DNA from: Cypionkella sp.
Lineage (GTDB): Bacteria; Pseudomonadota; Alphaproteobacteria; Rhodobacterales; Rhodobacteraceae
Assembly (NCBI RefSeq): GCF_030652235.1
Contig: NZ_JAUSBA010000027.1
Span: 1 to 64,000 of the forward strand
Reading direction: 5' to 3'
Length of the DNA: 64,000 nucleotides
Under the pieces are notes generated by a model. That model worked only from the letters and a program-made list of their open reading frames with translations, did no database searches and had not been told where the DNA came from. The first letter of the stretch is position 1; each line of letters starts with the position of its first letter. Positions 15,618 through 25,317 of this stretch are shown piece after piece. Made by a program: the position numbers and the translations under genes.

Positions 15618-16511
15618 ATGCAACCTGCGCCCAACGATATCGCCTTTGCCACCATGGTTGGGGATGAGCCGATTTTCCTGCCGATCTGGATCAACTATTA
15701 CGCGCGCTTCGTGCCGAAAGCGCAGCTGTTCATTCTGGTCGATGGCCTGCATCGGGTGATCCCGCCCGAGGCCGAGGGCTGTCAGGTGATCCGCCTTCCG
15801 GGCGTTGTGCCGGGGCCGGGTTGGGATGTGGCGCGGTGGCGGATGATTTCCCTGTTCACCAATACGCTGCTGCAGCGCTTTGGCGTTGTGGTGTTCAACG
15901 ATGTTGATGAGATTCTGCTGGCCGATCCGGCGCAGGGCGGCGATTTGCTGGGCCATATCGGGCGGGCGCGCGAGGTTGGGGTGATCTCGCCGTTCGCGAT
16001 TGAAATGCTGCATCGGTTTGATCTGGAGCCGGAGGCGCTGGACCCCTGCCGCCCGGTGCTGACGCAGCGGCGGTTCGGTCGGATCAACGCCAGTTATTGC
16101 AAGCCTTGCATCACCACAAAGCCGATCAACTGGAGCATTGGCGGGCATTATTCGGATTACCCGGTGCTGAACCTAGACCCTGCCCTGTTCCTGTTTCATC
16201 TGCGCTTTGTTGACCATGACATGCTGCGGGCGCGGCAAGCCAGCCGTCAGGCGTTGATGCAGCCGGGAGCCGCCAAGGGGGCCGAAGTGGCTGGCGCGGG
16301 CTGGCTGAAGGGTGCGCAGGATATGACGGATTTTCTGCAAAGCTTTGTCGATGCAGGCCCGCCGCTTGACACAGATTTCAGCTTTGGCTGGCAGCGCAAG
16401 CGCATCATTGACAGTTGGGCATATGATGCAGAGGCTGGCATCTGGCGGCACGACCGCTTGCACAACCGTAAAACCTATCGGTTGCCCGACCGCATCCAAG
16501 ATCAATTCTGA
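15618..16511 (+). CDS. Glycosyltransferase-like protein (GT92/GT2-type, DVD motif)
   Basis: A 297-residue cytoplasmic protein with an N-terminal GT-A-like fold (ATMVGDEPIFLPIWINYYARFVPKAQLFILVDG), a DVDE metal/nucleotide-sugar motif (VVVFNDVDEILLADP) and an aromatic-rich C-terminus. This is the type of roseobacter protein often listed as glycosyltransferase family 2-like. It follows the FkbM gene with 4 bases between, so the pair probably acts on the same polysaccharide or glycoconjugate. Confidence 0.65.
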   Translation: MQPAPNDIAFATMVGDEPIFLPIWINYYARFVPKAQLFILVDGLHRVIPPEAEGCQVIRLPGVVPGPGWDVARWRMISLFTNTLLQRFGVVVFNDVDEILLADPAQGGDLLGHIGRAREVGVISPFAIEMLHRFDLEPEALDPCRPVLTQRRFGRINASYCKPCITTKPINWSIGGHYSDYPVLNLDPALFLFHLRFVDHDMLRARQASRQALMQPGAAKGAEVAGAGWLKGAQDMTDFLQSFVDAGPPLDTDFSFGWQRKRIIDSWAYDAEAGIWRHDRLHNRKTYRLPDRIQDQF

Positions 16512-16523
16512 CCGGAGCCTGAC

Positions 16524-16979
16524 ATGACAACCGCCACCGCAGCAAGCCTTGCAGCCGAATACGCCGAACTGCACTTTCCCCGCTTTGCCGAAGCCGAGGC
16601 TTGGACTTTGGGGCAAAAGTTGGCGGAACTGGCGGGCGCGGCCCCGGTGGTGATCAATATTCGCAGCACAGAGCGGATGTTGTTTCATGCCGCCCTGCCG
16701 GGATCGGCCCCGCTGAATGATCTGTGGGCACGGCGCAAAAGCAATACCGCGCTGCTGTTTCAACTGCCGTCATTTCTGGTCGGCGCGCGCAACCGTGAGA
16801 ACGGTCACACGCTGGCCCGCAATGGGCTGGCCGAGGCCGATTATGCCGACCACGGCGGCGCAGTGCCAATCCGCGTGACCGGCGTGGGAGTGGTAGCCTG
16901 CGCGACGGTTTCGGGTCTGCCGCAAGCCGACGATCACGCGCTGGTCGTGGCGGCGATTCAGGCGATGCTGGTAGGGTGA
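16524..16979 (+). CDS. HbpS-like / UPF0303 heme-degrading-domain protein
   Basis: A 151-residue single-domain protein. ALPGSAPLNDLWARRKSNTALLF and DYADHGGAVPIRVTGVGVVACATVSGLPQADDHALVV match the UPF0303/HbpS family, relatives of GlcG that bind heme or small metabolites and occur as octamers. It starts 12 bases after the glycosyltransferase stop with GGAG in front (gaccggagcctgac) and converges with the cupin gene. The biochemical role in this organism is not evident. Confidence 0.78.
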   Translation: MTTATAASLAAEYAELHFPRFAEAEAWTLGQKLAELAGAAPVVINIRSTERMLFHAALPGSAPLNDLWARRKSNTALLFQLPSFLVGARNRENGHTLARNGLAEADYADHGGAVPIRVTGVGVVACATVSGLPQADDHALVVAAIQAMLVG

Positions 16980-16986
16980 CTACAAA

Positions 16987-17271
16987 CTACTTTAGTTCAA
17001 CCTCAACAAAGCTCATCACCTGATCGCCATTGTTGATCACGTTATGCTCGACGCCTTCGGCGCGGCGATAGGCGGTTCCTGCGGGGACCAAGACCTGCCG
17101 CGTACTACCGTCGGGGTCTTCCAGCAGCATATGGCAATCGGTGACGGCGGTGATCACATAATCCATGCTGTGTCGGTGCCATCCGGTCTCGGCCCCCGGT
17201 GCAAAGTCAAAACGGGTGACGCGCACGCGATTGTCATCAACCAGTTGGGTGGCAGTGCAAGGCGCGCGCAT
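16987..17271 (-). CDS. Single-domain cupin
   Basis: A 94-residue beta-barrel protein. Cupin motif 1 is GAETGWHRHSMDYVITAV and motif 2 is PAGTAYRRAEGVEHNVINNG. The two His of motif 1 and the late His can coordinate a metal. It converges with the HbpS-like gene, leaving 7 bases between stops. It sits back to back with a RutR-type regulator gene, but no operator like that at 13.9 kb is visible between them. Function unassigned beyond the fold. Confidence 0.75.
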   Translation of the reverse strand: MRAPCTATQLVDDNRVRVTRFDFAPGAETGWHRHSMDYVITAVTDCHMLLEDPDGSTRQVLVPAGTAYRRAEGVEHNVINNGDQVMSFVEVELK

Positions 17272-17414
17272 GCAGGGTCTCCTTTATCGGTCAGGGTCGG
17301 CGTTGCTAGGCTAGGGGTTATCGCGCGCGCGTCAAGCCTGCGCCGAATGGGGTTTACAATCTGCTGAAGAATACGCCACCCTAGCCCCCCAAGGTGCAAA
17401 CGGTGGCCGATGCT

Positions 17415-18056
17415 ATGACCAAACCCCGAACCCGCATACAAGCGCGCAACTCGACCACAATTCTGGATGCGGCATTGGATGTGTTTTCGCAACAGGGCTT
17501 TCGCGGCGCGACGCTGGATCAGATTGCCGATGTGGCCGGGCTGTCGAAGCCGAACCTTTTGTATTATTTCCCCTCGAAAGAAGCCGTTCACACCGCCCTT
17601 TTAAACCAGCTGCTGCGCACCTGGTTGGACCCTTTACGCGCGATGGACCCCGAGGGCGATCCGGTGGCCGAGATTATGGCCTATGTGCATCGCAAGCTGG
17701 AACTGTCGCGCGATTTCCCCCGCGAAAGCAGGTTGTTCGCCAATGAGATGCTGCAAGGTGCGCCCCGAATGCGCGATGTGATCGAGGGTGATCTGAAAAC
17801 CTTGGTCGATGAGAAAGCCGCGGTTTTGCAGGCGTGGATGGATCAGGGCCGCATTGCAAAGCTGCCCCCGGTGCATCTGATTTTCTCGATCTGGGCGATG
17901 ACCCAGCATTATGCCGATTTCGACGTGCAAGTGCGCGCGGTGTTAGGGCCGGATCATGATCCTTTCACTGAGGCCGGGGAGTTTCTGCAAACCCTGTTCA
18001 CAAAACTGCTCGTCCCATCTGGAGTCACCCCGTCTCGCGACGCAGCGGCACTCTAA
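17415..18056 (+). CDS. rutR: RutR-family TetR regulator (second copy)
   Basis: A 213-residue protein starting at ATG 17415 (MTKPRTRIQARN); GTG at 17403 has a better-spaced AAGGTG and is an alternative. The helix-turn-helix ATLDQIADVAGLSKPNLLYYFPSKEAVH and the ligand domain (KLELSRDFPRESRLFANEMLQGAPRM, LIFSIWAMTQHYADFDVQV) resemble E. coli RutR along nearly the whole length, more closely than the regulator at 14011. It probably senses pyrimidines. It is not next to a pyrimidine operon, and its targets may include preTA or other nitrogen genes. Confidence 0.82.
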   Translation: MTKPRTRIQARNSTTILDAALDVFSQQGFRGATLDQIADVAGLSKPNLLYYFPSKEAVHTALLNQLLRTWLDPLRAMDPEGDPVAEIMAYVHRKLELSRDFPRESRLFANEMLQGAPRMRDVIEGDLKTLVDEKAAVLQAWMDQGRIAKLPPVHLIFSIWAMTQHYADFDVQVRAVLGPDHDPFTEAGEFLQTLFTKLLVPSGVTPSRDAAAL

Positions 18057-18133
18057 CATCATGCGTGTAGTGCTGGACCTTTGAACCTAGTCAGTATAGG
18101 GAGCATCCCTGCAAGAGTTTCCGGTCGAAGGTT

Positions 18134-20059
18134 ATGAACCCACCAAACGAAACCCCCGATCGGGCTGCCATCCCGACTCCCGTTCCCCCGCACCCCGAGC
18201 ATCAAACCCCACAAAACATGGGGAAATTGGTGCTTGGCTGCATTGGTGTCGTCTATGGCGATATCGGCACCTCGCCGCTTTACGCTATGCGGGAATCGCT
18301 GCACGCCGCCAGCTATGACGGGCTGTCTCGTGATGATGTGATCGGGGTGATTTCTCTGCTGATCTGGACGCTGATTCTGATCGTGACGGTGAAATATGTG
18401 GCCCTGATCATGCGGGCCGACAACAAGGGCGAAGGTGGCACACTGTCGCTGGTGGCCTTGGTGCAGCGCGCGCTGAACAAGCGCCCCGGCTGGTTGCTGG
18501 CGATTGGGGTGATCGGGATTTCGCTGTTTTTCGGCGATGCGATGATCACACCGGCAATGTCGGTTTTGTCTGCGGTTGAAGGCTTGGACCTTGTCGCGCC
18601 TTCGATGGGCCCCTTCGTGTTGCCGTTGACGCTGGTGATCATTCTGGGGCTGTTTTTGTTCCAAAGCCAAGGCACCGAGCGGGTGGCGATCTTGTTCGGC
18701 CCGATCATGGTGGCTTGGTTTCTGGTGATGGCGGCTTTGGGGATTTATCATCTAAGTGATGACCTAAGCATCATGACAGCCTTTAACCCCGCTCATGCTT
18801 TGGGATTTCTTGTCACCAATGGTAAAGCGTCATTCTTCGTGCTGGGGTCGGTGTTTCTGGCGGTGACCGGGGGCGAGGCGCTTTATGCCGATATGGGGCA
18901 TTTTGGACGCCGTCCGATCCGGCTGGCTTGGGCGCTTTTGGTGTTCCCGGCGCTGACGCTGTCTTATCTTGGCCAAGGGGCGCTGGTTTTGGCGCATCCT
19001 GAGACATTCCACAATCCGTTCTTTCTGATGGCACCGGATTTTCTGCTGCTGCCGTTGGTGCTGTTGTCGGTGGCCGCCACCATCATCGCCAGCCAAGCCG
19101 TGATCTCGGGTGCGTTTTCGATGATGCACCAAGCCGTGCAAATGGGCCTGCTGCCAAGGCTTGAGATCCGCCACACCTCGGAAACCACGCTGGGCCAGAT
19201 CTATCTGCCGAAAGTGAACCTGATTTTGATGGTGGGCGTCTTGTGCCTCGTTGTGGCGTTTGGATCGTCGTCGAACCTAGCCTCGGCTTACGGCATTGCG
19301 GTGACCGGCGATATGGTGATCACCACGATCCTTGCGTCGATCCTGTTCTTGAAAGCGTGGAAATGGCCGCTTTGGGGTGTGATCGCCGTGCTGCTGCCGA
19401 TCTTTATCATCGAGTTGATGTTTCTGTCGGCCAACCTGATCAAGCTGCCGGATGGCGGCTATGTGCCGGTGCTGATGGCGGCCACCTCGTGCTTCCTGAT
19501 CTGGACATGGGTGCGTGGCACCGCACATGTGCAACGCAAGGCGCATGATTCTGCGGTGGAATTGTCCAAGCTGATCAAGATGCTGGAAAAATCCCACCCC
19601 ATCGAAGTGCCGGGCACCGCCGTTTTCCTGACGCAAGACCCAGATACCGCGCCCTCAGCTTTGCTGCATAATCTCAAGCACAACCGGGTTTTGCACAGTC
19701 AGAATTTCATCGTCACCGTAGGAGTGGCGACCACGCCAAAGGTCAATGACGAAAACCGCATCACGATTGAGCGCTTGTCGGTTAACTTCGTGCGGGTGCG
19801 GCTGATGTTTGGCTATATGGAGACGCCGAATGTGCCGCGCGCCTTGGCTTTGGCGCGCAGGCGCGGTGAGAAGTTTGACATCATGACCACCTCGTTCTTC
19901 CTGAACCGCCGCACTTTCCGCTCTGCCCGCAACCATGGCCTGCCGTTCTGGCAGGAACGCGTGTTCATCTCGATGACCAAATCGGCCTCGGATGCGACGG
20001 CATTCTACTGCCTGCCCTCGAACCGGGTGGTGGAACTGGGGCAACAACTGGCAATCTGA
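18134..20059 (+). CDS. kup: Low-affinity potassium transporter Kup
   Basis: A 641-residue membrane protein with the Kup/HAK signature GVVYGDIGTSPLYAMRES at the first helix, about twelve membrane helices, and a C-terminal cytoplasmic domain of about 180 residues beginning near AHVQRKAHDSAVELSKL. It takes up K+ by proton symport. The start at ATG 18134 has GAAGG upstream. It is a monocistronic gene converging with the LLM oxidoreductase. Length and motif order are normal. Confidence 0.93.
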   Translation: MNPPNETPDRAAIPTPVPPHPEHQTPQNMGKLVLGCIGVVYGDIGTSPLYAMRESLHAASYDGLSRDDVIGVISLLIWTLILIVTVKYVALIMRADNKGEGGTLSLVALVQRALNKRPGWLLAIGVIGISLFFGDAMITPAMSVLSAVEGLDLVAPSMGPFVLPLTLVIILGLFLFQSQGTERVAILFGPIMVAWFLVMAALGIYHLSDDLSIMTAFNPAHALGFLVTNGKASFFVLGSVFLAVTGGEALYADMGHFGRRPIRLAWALLVFPALTLSYLGQGALVLAHPETFHNPFFLMAPDFLLLPLVLLSVAATIIASQAVISGAFSMMHQAVQMGLLPRLEIRHTSETTLGQIYLPKVNLILMVGVLCLVVAFGSSSNLASAYGIAVTGDMVITTILASILFLKAWKWPLWGVIAVLLPIFIIELMFLSANLIKLPDGGYVPVLMAATSCFLIWTWVRGTAHVQRKAHDSAVELSKLIKMLEKSHPIEVPGTAVFLTQDPDTAPSALLHNLKHNRVLHSQNFIVTVGVATTPKVNDENRITIERLSVNFVRVRLMFGYMETPNVPRALALARRRGEKFDIMTTSFFLNRRTFRSARNHGLPFWQERVFISMTKSASDATAFYCLPSNRVVELGQQLAI

Positions 20060-20135
20060 TTGCTTATCGCTTGCTCCGGGCGCTCTGCGCTGGAGTCAAC
20101 CATAGCGCAAAGGCCTGCAAGGGAGGGTTAGCGGC

Positions 20136-21116
20136 TTAAAGCTCGCGCATCACCTCTGCCGCGATCTCGAACGAGCGCAGACGGGCTTGGTGATCATGGA
20201 TCATGCCTGTCAGCATGATTTCATCCGGCGCATAGGTTTCAATCAGCTTGGCCAATTGACGGCGCAGCGTAGCGGGCGACCCGACGGCCGCACAGGACAA
20301 AACCTGTTCCACCTCAGCCCGCATCTGTGGGGTGACTTCGGACAAATCATGCACCGGAAGCGGCAGTTTGCCGGGTTGACCCGAGCGCAGTCGCGAAAAC
20401 GCCAGCACTTGCGAACTGCGCAGATATTCCGCCTCGGCATCGGTTTCTGCCGCCGCCATCCCAGCGAGCAGCATGAAATAGGGCTTGTCGTGCCATTGCG
20501 AGGGCCGGAAGGTGGCGCGGTAGGTCTCAATCGCTTGGTCCAGCATCGCCGGGGCGAAATGGCTGGCGAAAGCGTAAGGCAGGCCCAGATAGGCCGCCAG
20601 TTGCGCGCCGTACAGGCTTGATCCCAGGATCCAGACCGGCACTTCGGTGCCCTCCCCGGGCACCGCGCGGATGCGGGCATCGGGGTGCGGCGCGTCAAGG
20701 TAGTTGATCAATTCCAACACATCTTCGGGAAATTGATCCGAGGCTTGCATGTTGCGCCGCAACGCCCGTGCGGTGGCCTGATCGGTGCCTGGCGCACGGC
20801 CAAGGCCCAGATCAATCCGGTTGGGGAACAAGGTGGCAAGGGTGCCAAACTGCTCGGCAATCACCAAAGGTGCGTGATTGGGCAGCATGATGCCGCCCGA
20901 ACCCACCCGAATGGTCTTGGTGCCGCCTGCCACATGCCCGATCACGATGGAGGTCGCGGCCGACGCTATCCCCGGCATGTTGTGATGCTCGGCCAGCCAA
21001 AAGCGGTGATAGCCCCAAGCCTCTGCATGGCGCGCAAGGTCCAGCGTGTTGGCGAGGGCCTCAGATACGGTTTGGCCCTCGGCCACCGGAGACAGATCAA
21101 GAAGCGAATATTGCAT
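20136..21116 (-). CDS. LLM-class flavin-dependent oxidoreductase (luciferase-like)
   Basis: A 326-residue TIM-barrel protein starting at ATG 21116 ([16 protein letters not shown]). Family motifs: [47 protein letters not shown] and [13 protein letters not shown]. These are shared by the YhbW/alkanal-monooxygenase-like group whose physiological substrates are mostly unknown. A longer upstream frame lacks homology. It converges with kup and is a stand-alone gene, unrelated to the LLM gene at 57-58 kb. Confidence 0.85.
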   Translation of the reverse strand: MQYSLLDLSPVAEGQTVSEALANTLDLARHAEAWGYHRFWLAEHHNMPGIASAATSIVIGHVAGGTKTIRVGSGGIMLPNHAPLVIAEQFGTLATLFPNRIDLGLGRAPGTDQATARALRRNMQASDQFPEDVLELINYLDAPHPDARIRAVPGEGTEVPVWILGSSLYGAQLAAYLGLPYAFASHFAPAMLDQAIETYRATFRPSQWHDKPYFMLLAGMAAAETDAEAEYLRSSQVLAFSRLRSGQPGKLPLPVHDLSEVTPQMRAEVEQVLSCAAVGSPATLRRQLAKLIETYAPDEIMLTGMIHDHQARLRSFEIAAEVMREL

Positions 21117-21365
21117 TGGATTTCTTTTGTTGTGGATGCACCGGACGCGAAGCCATCGCGGGCTTACTATACAGTTGGGTTTAGTTTGCCGAATTGAAAG
21201 ATGCACGCAGGGATTTATCTGCGCATTGGGGCGCTGGGTGAAATCCCACGTCAGATCATGGCGAAAGCGTGGCAAGCGTTTAGAAAGCTTGGCAGTTTGT
21301 ATCAGCGAAGGCGGTTCATTTCTGCTAAGTTCAGGCTTGGGGGCTGTTGTAAAACAGGTGCAAGG

Positions 21366-21980
21366 ATGGGACAGATCTCGTCGCTTGCGGCGCTGTCTGC
21401 GCCGCAATTCCAATCGCTGATCGTCAAACCCGTGGCCCGTACGGCGGCGGCCCTAACGACGCCCAGCCCAGACAGCCATGTTTCCGCGCAGAAGCAGCGG
21501 GCAGAACCGCCGACAGAAGCCGCACCGCGCCCAATCTTGCCGCCCGCGCGCAGCGAGAAAATCTTCAAGGGTCTGCTGCCGGTACTGCCAACCACGATAC
21601 AGGCGGCGGACAGCGGCCAAATCGAAACTTTGACCGAGGTCGACGGCATCAGCCTTGACGGCATCCCCTATCTGCGCGACGGCGCGGTGTTGCTGGATGA
21701 TCTGCCGCAAGCCGAGCCCGCCGCTGCGCCAAAAGCCAAACCAACCGATCAGGCGGCATTGGCTTTTGTGACGCCTGCCGCTCTTAATCTCGAAACCGCG
21801 GCGCAGGTGGACCCCGATCAGGTGCTGTCCGACCACGCCGAACGCGCCTACCTCGACGCGCGCGAAATTTCAGCGTTGCGGGCAGAGCCTGCGCGCCCCA
21901 CAGATCTGCCGGAGCCAGATCAGGCCAACCCCGATCCGCCCAATCCTCAGGCGGCCCCAAGCGTTGATAAGCGCGCCTGA
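21366..21980 (+). CDS. Hypothetical proline/alanine-rich protein
   Basis: About 204 residues from ATG 21366 ([22 protein letters not shown]) preceded closely by CAAGG; a longer frame starts at 21201. The codon pattern is GC-rich at third positions, supporting real coding. The C-terminal third is rich in Pro, Asp and Ala ([18 protein letters not shown]) and looks unstructured. No domain, signal peptide or membrane segment is recognised. It converges with preA, 10 bases apart. Confidence 0.5.
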   Translation: MGQISSLAALSAPQFQSLIVKPVARTAAALTTPSPDSHVSAQKQRAEPPTEAAPRPILPPARSEKIFKGLLPVLPTTIQAADSGQIETLTEVDGISLDGIPYLRDGAVLLDDLPQAEPAAAPKAKPTDQAALAFVTPAALNLETAAQVDPDQVLSDHAERAYLDAREISALRAEPARPTDLPEPDQANPDPPNPQAAPSVDKRA

Positions 21981-21990
21981 GGCCCCAAGG

Positions 21991-23292
21991 TTATTCCGCC
22001 GCCGTAGCGGTCGGGTTGTTCGGATGCGTTGTCCAGTTGGCATAATCGCTGACCGGACGCCCTGTACGTTCGTCCATCGCCCCCTTCGGCAGCTCGATCA
22101 TGGTGATGCAGTTTTCCACCGGGCAGACGTTGACGCACAGATTGCAGGCGACACATTCGTCGTCTTTGACGGTAAAGGTGCGATCATCCGACATCGAAAT
22201 CGCCTGATGGCTGGTATCCTCGCAGGCCGCATAGCAGCGGCCGCATTTGATGCAATCATCCTGCGAAATATGAGCTTTGGTGACGTAATTCAGGTTCAGG
22301 AATTGCCAATCGGTGACATTGGGCACCGCGCGCCCGACCAATTCAGACGTATTGGCCATACCCTTCTCGTCCATATACTCCGACAGGCCCGAGATCATTT
22401 CCTGCACAATCTTAAAGCCATAGGTCATCGCCGCCGTGCAGACCTGCACATTGCCCGCCCCCAAAGCCATGAATTCCGCCGCATCGCGCCACGTGGTGAT
22501 ACCGCCGATGCCGGAAATCGGCAGGCCGTGGGTTTCGCGGCTTCGGGCAATTTCCGCCACCATGTTCAGTGCAATCGGCTTCACCGCCGGGCCGCAATAG
22601 CCGCCATGGGTGCCTTTGCCGTCAATCGTCGGTTCCGGCGCAAAGCTGTCGAGGTTGACGGATGTGATCGAATTGATCGTGTTGATCAAAGACACCGCAT
22701 CCGCGCCACCGCGCTTGGCCGCCTCGGCAGGTTTGCGAATGTCGCTGATGTTTGGCGTCAGCTTGACGATCACCGGCATGCGGGTGTGCATCTTGCACCA
22801 GCGGGTGATCATCTCAATGTATTCAGGCACTTGACCGACAGCCCCGCCCATACCCCGCTCGGCCATACCATGCGGACAGCCGAAGTTCAGCTCGACGCCG
22901 TCGGCTTCGGTATCTTCGACATGGCCAAGGATATCCTTCCACGAATCCTCATCACATGGCACCATGAGGCTGATGATCATGGCGCGGTCTTTGTAATCGC
23001 GCTTCACCGATTTGATTTCACGCAGGTTGATTTCCAACGGGCGGTCGGTGATCAACTCGATATTGTTCAGCCCCAGCAAGCGCCGATCTGCGCCCCAGAT
23101 CGCGCCATAGCGCGGGCCATTGACGTTCACCACCGGAGGCCCTTCCGAGCCTAAGGTTTTCCAAACCACGCCGCCCCAGCCCGCCTCAAAGGCGCGGCGC
23201 ACGTTGACCTCTTTGTCTGTCGGCGGCGCCGAGGCCAGCCAGAACGGGTTGGGGGATTTGATGCCAATAAAGTCGGTTGTCAGATTTGCCAT
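21991..23292 (-). CDS. preA: NAD-dependent dihydropyrimidine dehydrogenase subunit PreA
   Basis: A 433-residue FMN enzyme subunit that reduces uracil/thymine to the 5,6-dihydro forms, step one of reductive pyrimidine catabolism. The TIM barrel starts DFIGIKSPNPFWLASAPPTD. The catalytic-loop Cys is in ELNFGCPHGM, and the C-terminus has two 4Fe-4S motifs (CIKCGRCYAACEDTSHQA and CVACNLCVNVCPVENC). Start ATG 23292 with AAGGGG upstream. It follows preT by 10 bases in a two-gene operon and supplies the substrate for the dihydropyrimidinase encoded at 10.7-12.1 kb. Confidence 0.94.
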   Translation of the reverse strand: MANLTTDFIGIKSPNPFWLASAPPTDKEVNVRRAFEAGWGGVVWKTLGSEGPPVVNVNGPRYGAIWGADRRLLGLNNIELITDRPLEINLREIKSVKRDYKDRAMIISLMVPCDEDSWKDILGHVEDTEADGVELNFGCPHGMAERGMGGAVGQVPEYIEMITRWCKMHTRMPVIVKLTPNISDIRKPAEAAKRGGADAVSLINTINSITSVNLDSFAPEPTIDGKGTHGGYCGPAVKPIALNMVAEIARSRETHGLPISGIGGITTWRDAAEFMALGAGNVQVCTAAMTYGFKIVQEMISGLSEYMDEKGMANTSELVGRAVPNVTDWQFLNLNYVTKAHISQDDCIKCGRCYAACEDTSHQAISMSDDRTFTVKDDECVACNLCVNVCPVENCITMIELPKGAMDERTGRPVSDYANWTTHPNNPTATAAE

Positions 23293-23302
23293 GATAATCC
23301 CC

Positions 23303-24607
23303 TTACGCCATCAGGCTTGCATGAATGGCTTCAGCCGCATCGCGGCCCTCGGCCACGGCCGTCACCGTCAAATCTTCGCCGCCTGCGGCACAATCGCCAC
23401 CGGCCCAGATTTTGCCCTGCTGTTTCACCAACTTGGCGCCGTCTTTGCCAATCGGGGCAGCACCCAGCGTCTGGCCAATCGCCTTGAACACCTGATCGGC
23501 CTTCAGCGTGAAGGTCTCGCCCATCTCAAGGCCGTTCGGGCCATCATGGGTATAGGCAAACTCAACGCCTTCGACCGAAGCATCGCCAAGAACCCTAACC
23601 GGAGCCGCGCCATAGATGATCCGCACGCCGCTTTGCGTCGCGTGGTCTTGCTCATATTCCGAAGCGCTCATTTTATCCTTGCCGCGCCGATACACCATCG
23701 TCACCGAATTGGCACCGAGCAGCTTGGATTGCACCGCCGCATCCACCGCCGTCATGCCGCCGCCGATCACCACCACATCGCGGCCAACCGCAACCGAGGG
23801 CTTATCCGATTGCCGCAGTTCGGCAATGAAATCAACGGCATTGCGCGCACCCTTCAGATCCTCGCCCGCTGCCCGCAACGCATTCACCCCGGCCAGACCG
23901 ATGCCCAGAAACACTGCGTCATAGTCCTTTTCCAGCTCATCCAGCGTCACATCGCGGCCCAGCTCGACTCCAGTTTTCACCGTGATTCCGCCGATTTTCA
24001 GCAACCACTCCACCTCACGCGCGGCGAAATTCTCAGGTGTTTTATAGGCAGCGATTCCGTATTCGTTCAAACCACCGGGCTTGGCGTGGCGCTCAAACAC
24101 CGTGACCTCATGCCCCTTCAGCGCCAAGCGATGCGCGCAGGCAAGCCCCGCAGGCCCTGCCCCGACCACCGCAACCCGCTTGCCCGTCGAAGCCGCCCGC
24201 GTGAAAGGATGCACGCCCTTACCCATCAGCGTATCGGTGGCAAAGCGCTGCAACCGCCCAATTTCCACCGGCTTGCCCTCGGCCACTTCGCGCACGCAAA
24301 CCTCCTCGCACAGCTGCTCGGTCGGGCAGACCCGCGCGCACATTCCCCCCAGAATATTCTGCGCAAAGATCGTCTTGGCCGCCGCATCCGGCGTGCCAGT
24401 AGCGATCTGGCGGATGAACAGGGGAATGTCGATTGAGGTCGGGCACGCCGTCATGCAGGGTGCGTCAAAGCAGAAGTAACAGCGATCCGCCGCCACCCGC
24501 GCCTCGTGTCGATCAAACACCGGCTGCACATCGGAAAAGTTCTCGGCGTAAGCAGCGGGCGACAAGCGCTCTGCCACCACACCGGGGGTCAACGGGCTAT
24601 TGGACAA
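23303..24607 (-). CDS. preT: Dihydropyrimidine dehydrogenase subunit PreT (NAD(P)H/FAD, Fe-S)
   Basis: A 434-residue electron-input subunit. The N-terminal Cys cluster (CYFCFDAPCMTACPTSIDIP, ILGGMCARVCPTEQLCEEVC) precedes two dinucleotide-binding folds (VAVVGAGPAGLACAHRLA for FAD and DVVVIGGGMTAVDAA for NAD). It uses a TTG start at 24607 with GGGAGG nine bases before it, supported by the family's N-terminus. It passes electrons to PreA, encoded next. The region upstream (24608-24833) is A/T-rich and serves as the divergent promoter with accB. Confidence 0.92.
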   Translation of the reverse strand: MSNSPLTPGVVAERLSPAAYAENFSDVQPVFDRHEARVAADRCYFCFDAPCMTACPTSIDIPLFIRQIATGTPDAAAKTIFAQNILGGMCARVCPTEQLCEEVCVREVAEGKPVEIGRLQRFATDTLMGKGVHPFTRAASTGKRVAVVGAGPAGLACAHRLALKGHEVTVFERHAKPGGLNEYGIAAYKTPENFAAREVEWLLKIGGITVKTGVELGRDVTLDELEKDYDAVFLGIGLAGVNALRAAGEDLKGARNAVDFIAELRQSDKPSVAVGRDVVVIGGGMTAVDAAVQSKLLGANSVTMVYRRGKDKMSASEYEQDHATQSGVRIIYGAAPVRVLGDASVEGVEFAYTHDGPNGLEMGETFTLKADQVFKAIGQTLGAAPIGKDGAKLVKQQGKIWAGGDCAAGGEDLTVTAVAEGRDAAEAIHASLMA

Positions 24608-24833
24608 GGCGGAGCCTCCCTTGGCTGTGTTGTTTTCTTGAGGCTGGCACAGCTTTATTTTTTTATCAAATGGTAAATTTTATCTAAGAAGGTTTGTGGG
24701 CAGTTTTTTTAGCTCTGGCCAGCCGCAACCGATCTTGGGCCTTTTTTCTAGGCGCTGGCTTATGTATATGTGTGCGATCAAGGCGCGGATATGGCCCATC
24801 CAGCGCGCAGCAATGACGCCAAAAGAGGACGGC

Positions 24834-25313
24834 ATGAGCAAACAATCTTCCGACGCAGACGTTGCGTTTATCTCGGCTCTTGCAGAGCTTTTGAATAAGA
24901 ATGAACTGACCGAACTGTCAGTTAAACGTGAGTATGGCGAGGATGACAGCCTTGAAGTCCGCGTCGTCAAGCAAGCCAATATCGTTCAGGTGGCCGCTGC
25001 GCCCGCGATGCACTACGCGCCTGCGCCTGTTGCAGCCGCCGCTGCAGCACCTGCCGTCATCGAAGATCCGGCGCAGCATCCCGGCGCTTTGACGTCGCCG
25101 ATGGTGGGAACCTGCTATTTATCAGCGGAACCCGGGGCTGCGGCCTTTGTCGCCGTAGGCTCGGTGGTGACCGAGGGTCAGACCGTGATGATCATCGAAG
25201 CGATGAAAACCATGAACCACATTCCCGCCCAGCGGGCCGGCACCGTGAAACGCATCCTTGTCGCCGACGGCAATTCTGTCGAATACGGCGCGCCGCTGAT
25301 GATCATCGAGTAA
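24834..25313 (+). CDS. accB: Biotin carboxyl carrier protein of acetyl-CoA carboxylase
   Basis: A 159-residue protein from ATG 24834 with AGAGGA upstream; the earlier in-frame start lies in non-coding sequence. The N-terminal domain is followed by an Ala/Pro-rich flexible linker ([14 protein letters not shown]) and a C-terminal biotinyl domain with the target Lys in [13 protein letters not shown]. It carries the carboxyl group in the first step of fatty acid synthesis. accC follows after 4 bases, the standard accBC operon. Confidence 0.95.
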   Translation: MSKQSSDADVAFISALAELLNKNELTELSVKREYGEDDSLEVRVVKQANIVQVAAAPAMHYAPAPVAAAAAAPAVIEDPAQHPGALTSPMVGTCYLSAEPGAAAFVAVGSVVTEGQTVMIIEAMKTMNHIPAQRAGTVKRILVADGNSVEYGAPLMIIE

Positions 25314-25317
25314 GCCG

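Noticed and set aside
15318-16148. 276-codon minus-strand frame across the methyltransferase and glycosyltransferase genes
   Set aside because: It spans the ends of two real plus-strand genes, is His/Arg/Pro-rich and matches no family.
21964-24436. Long plus-strand frames opposite preA and preT
   Set aside because: Antisense shadows. The minus-strand products carry all Fe-S and nucleotide-binding motifs.
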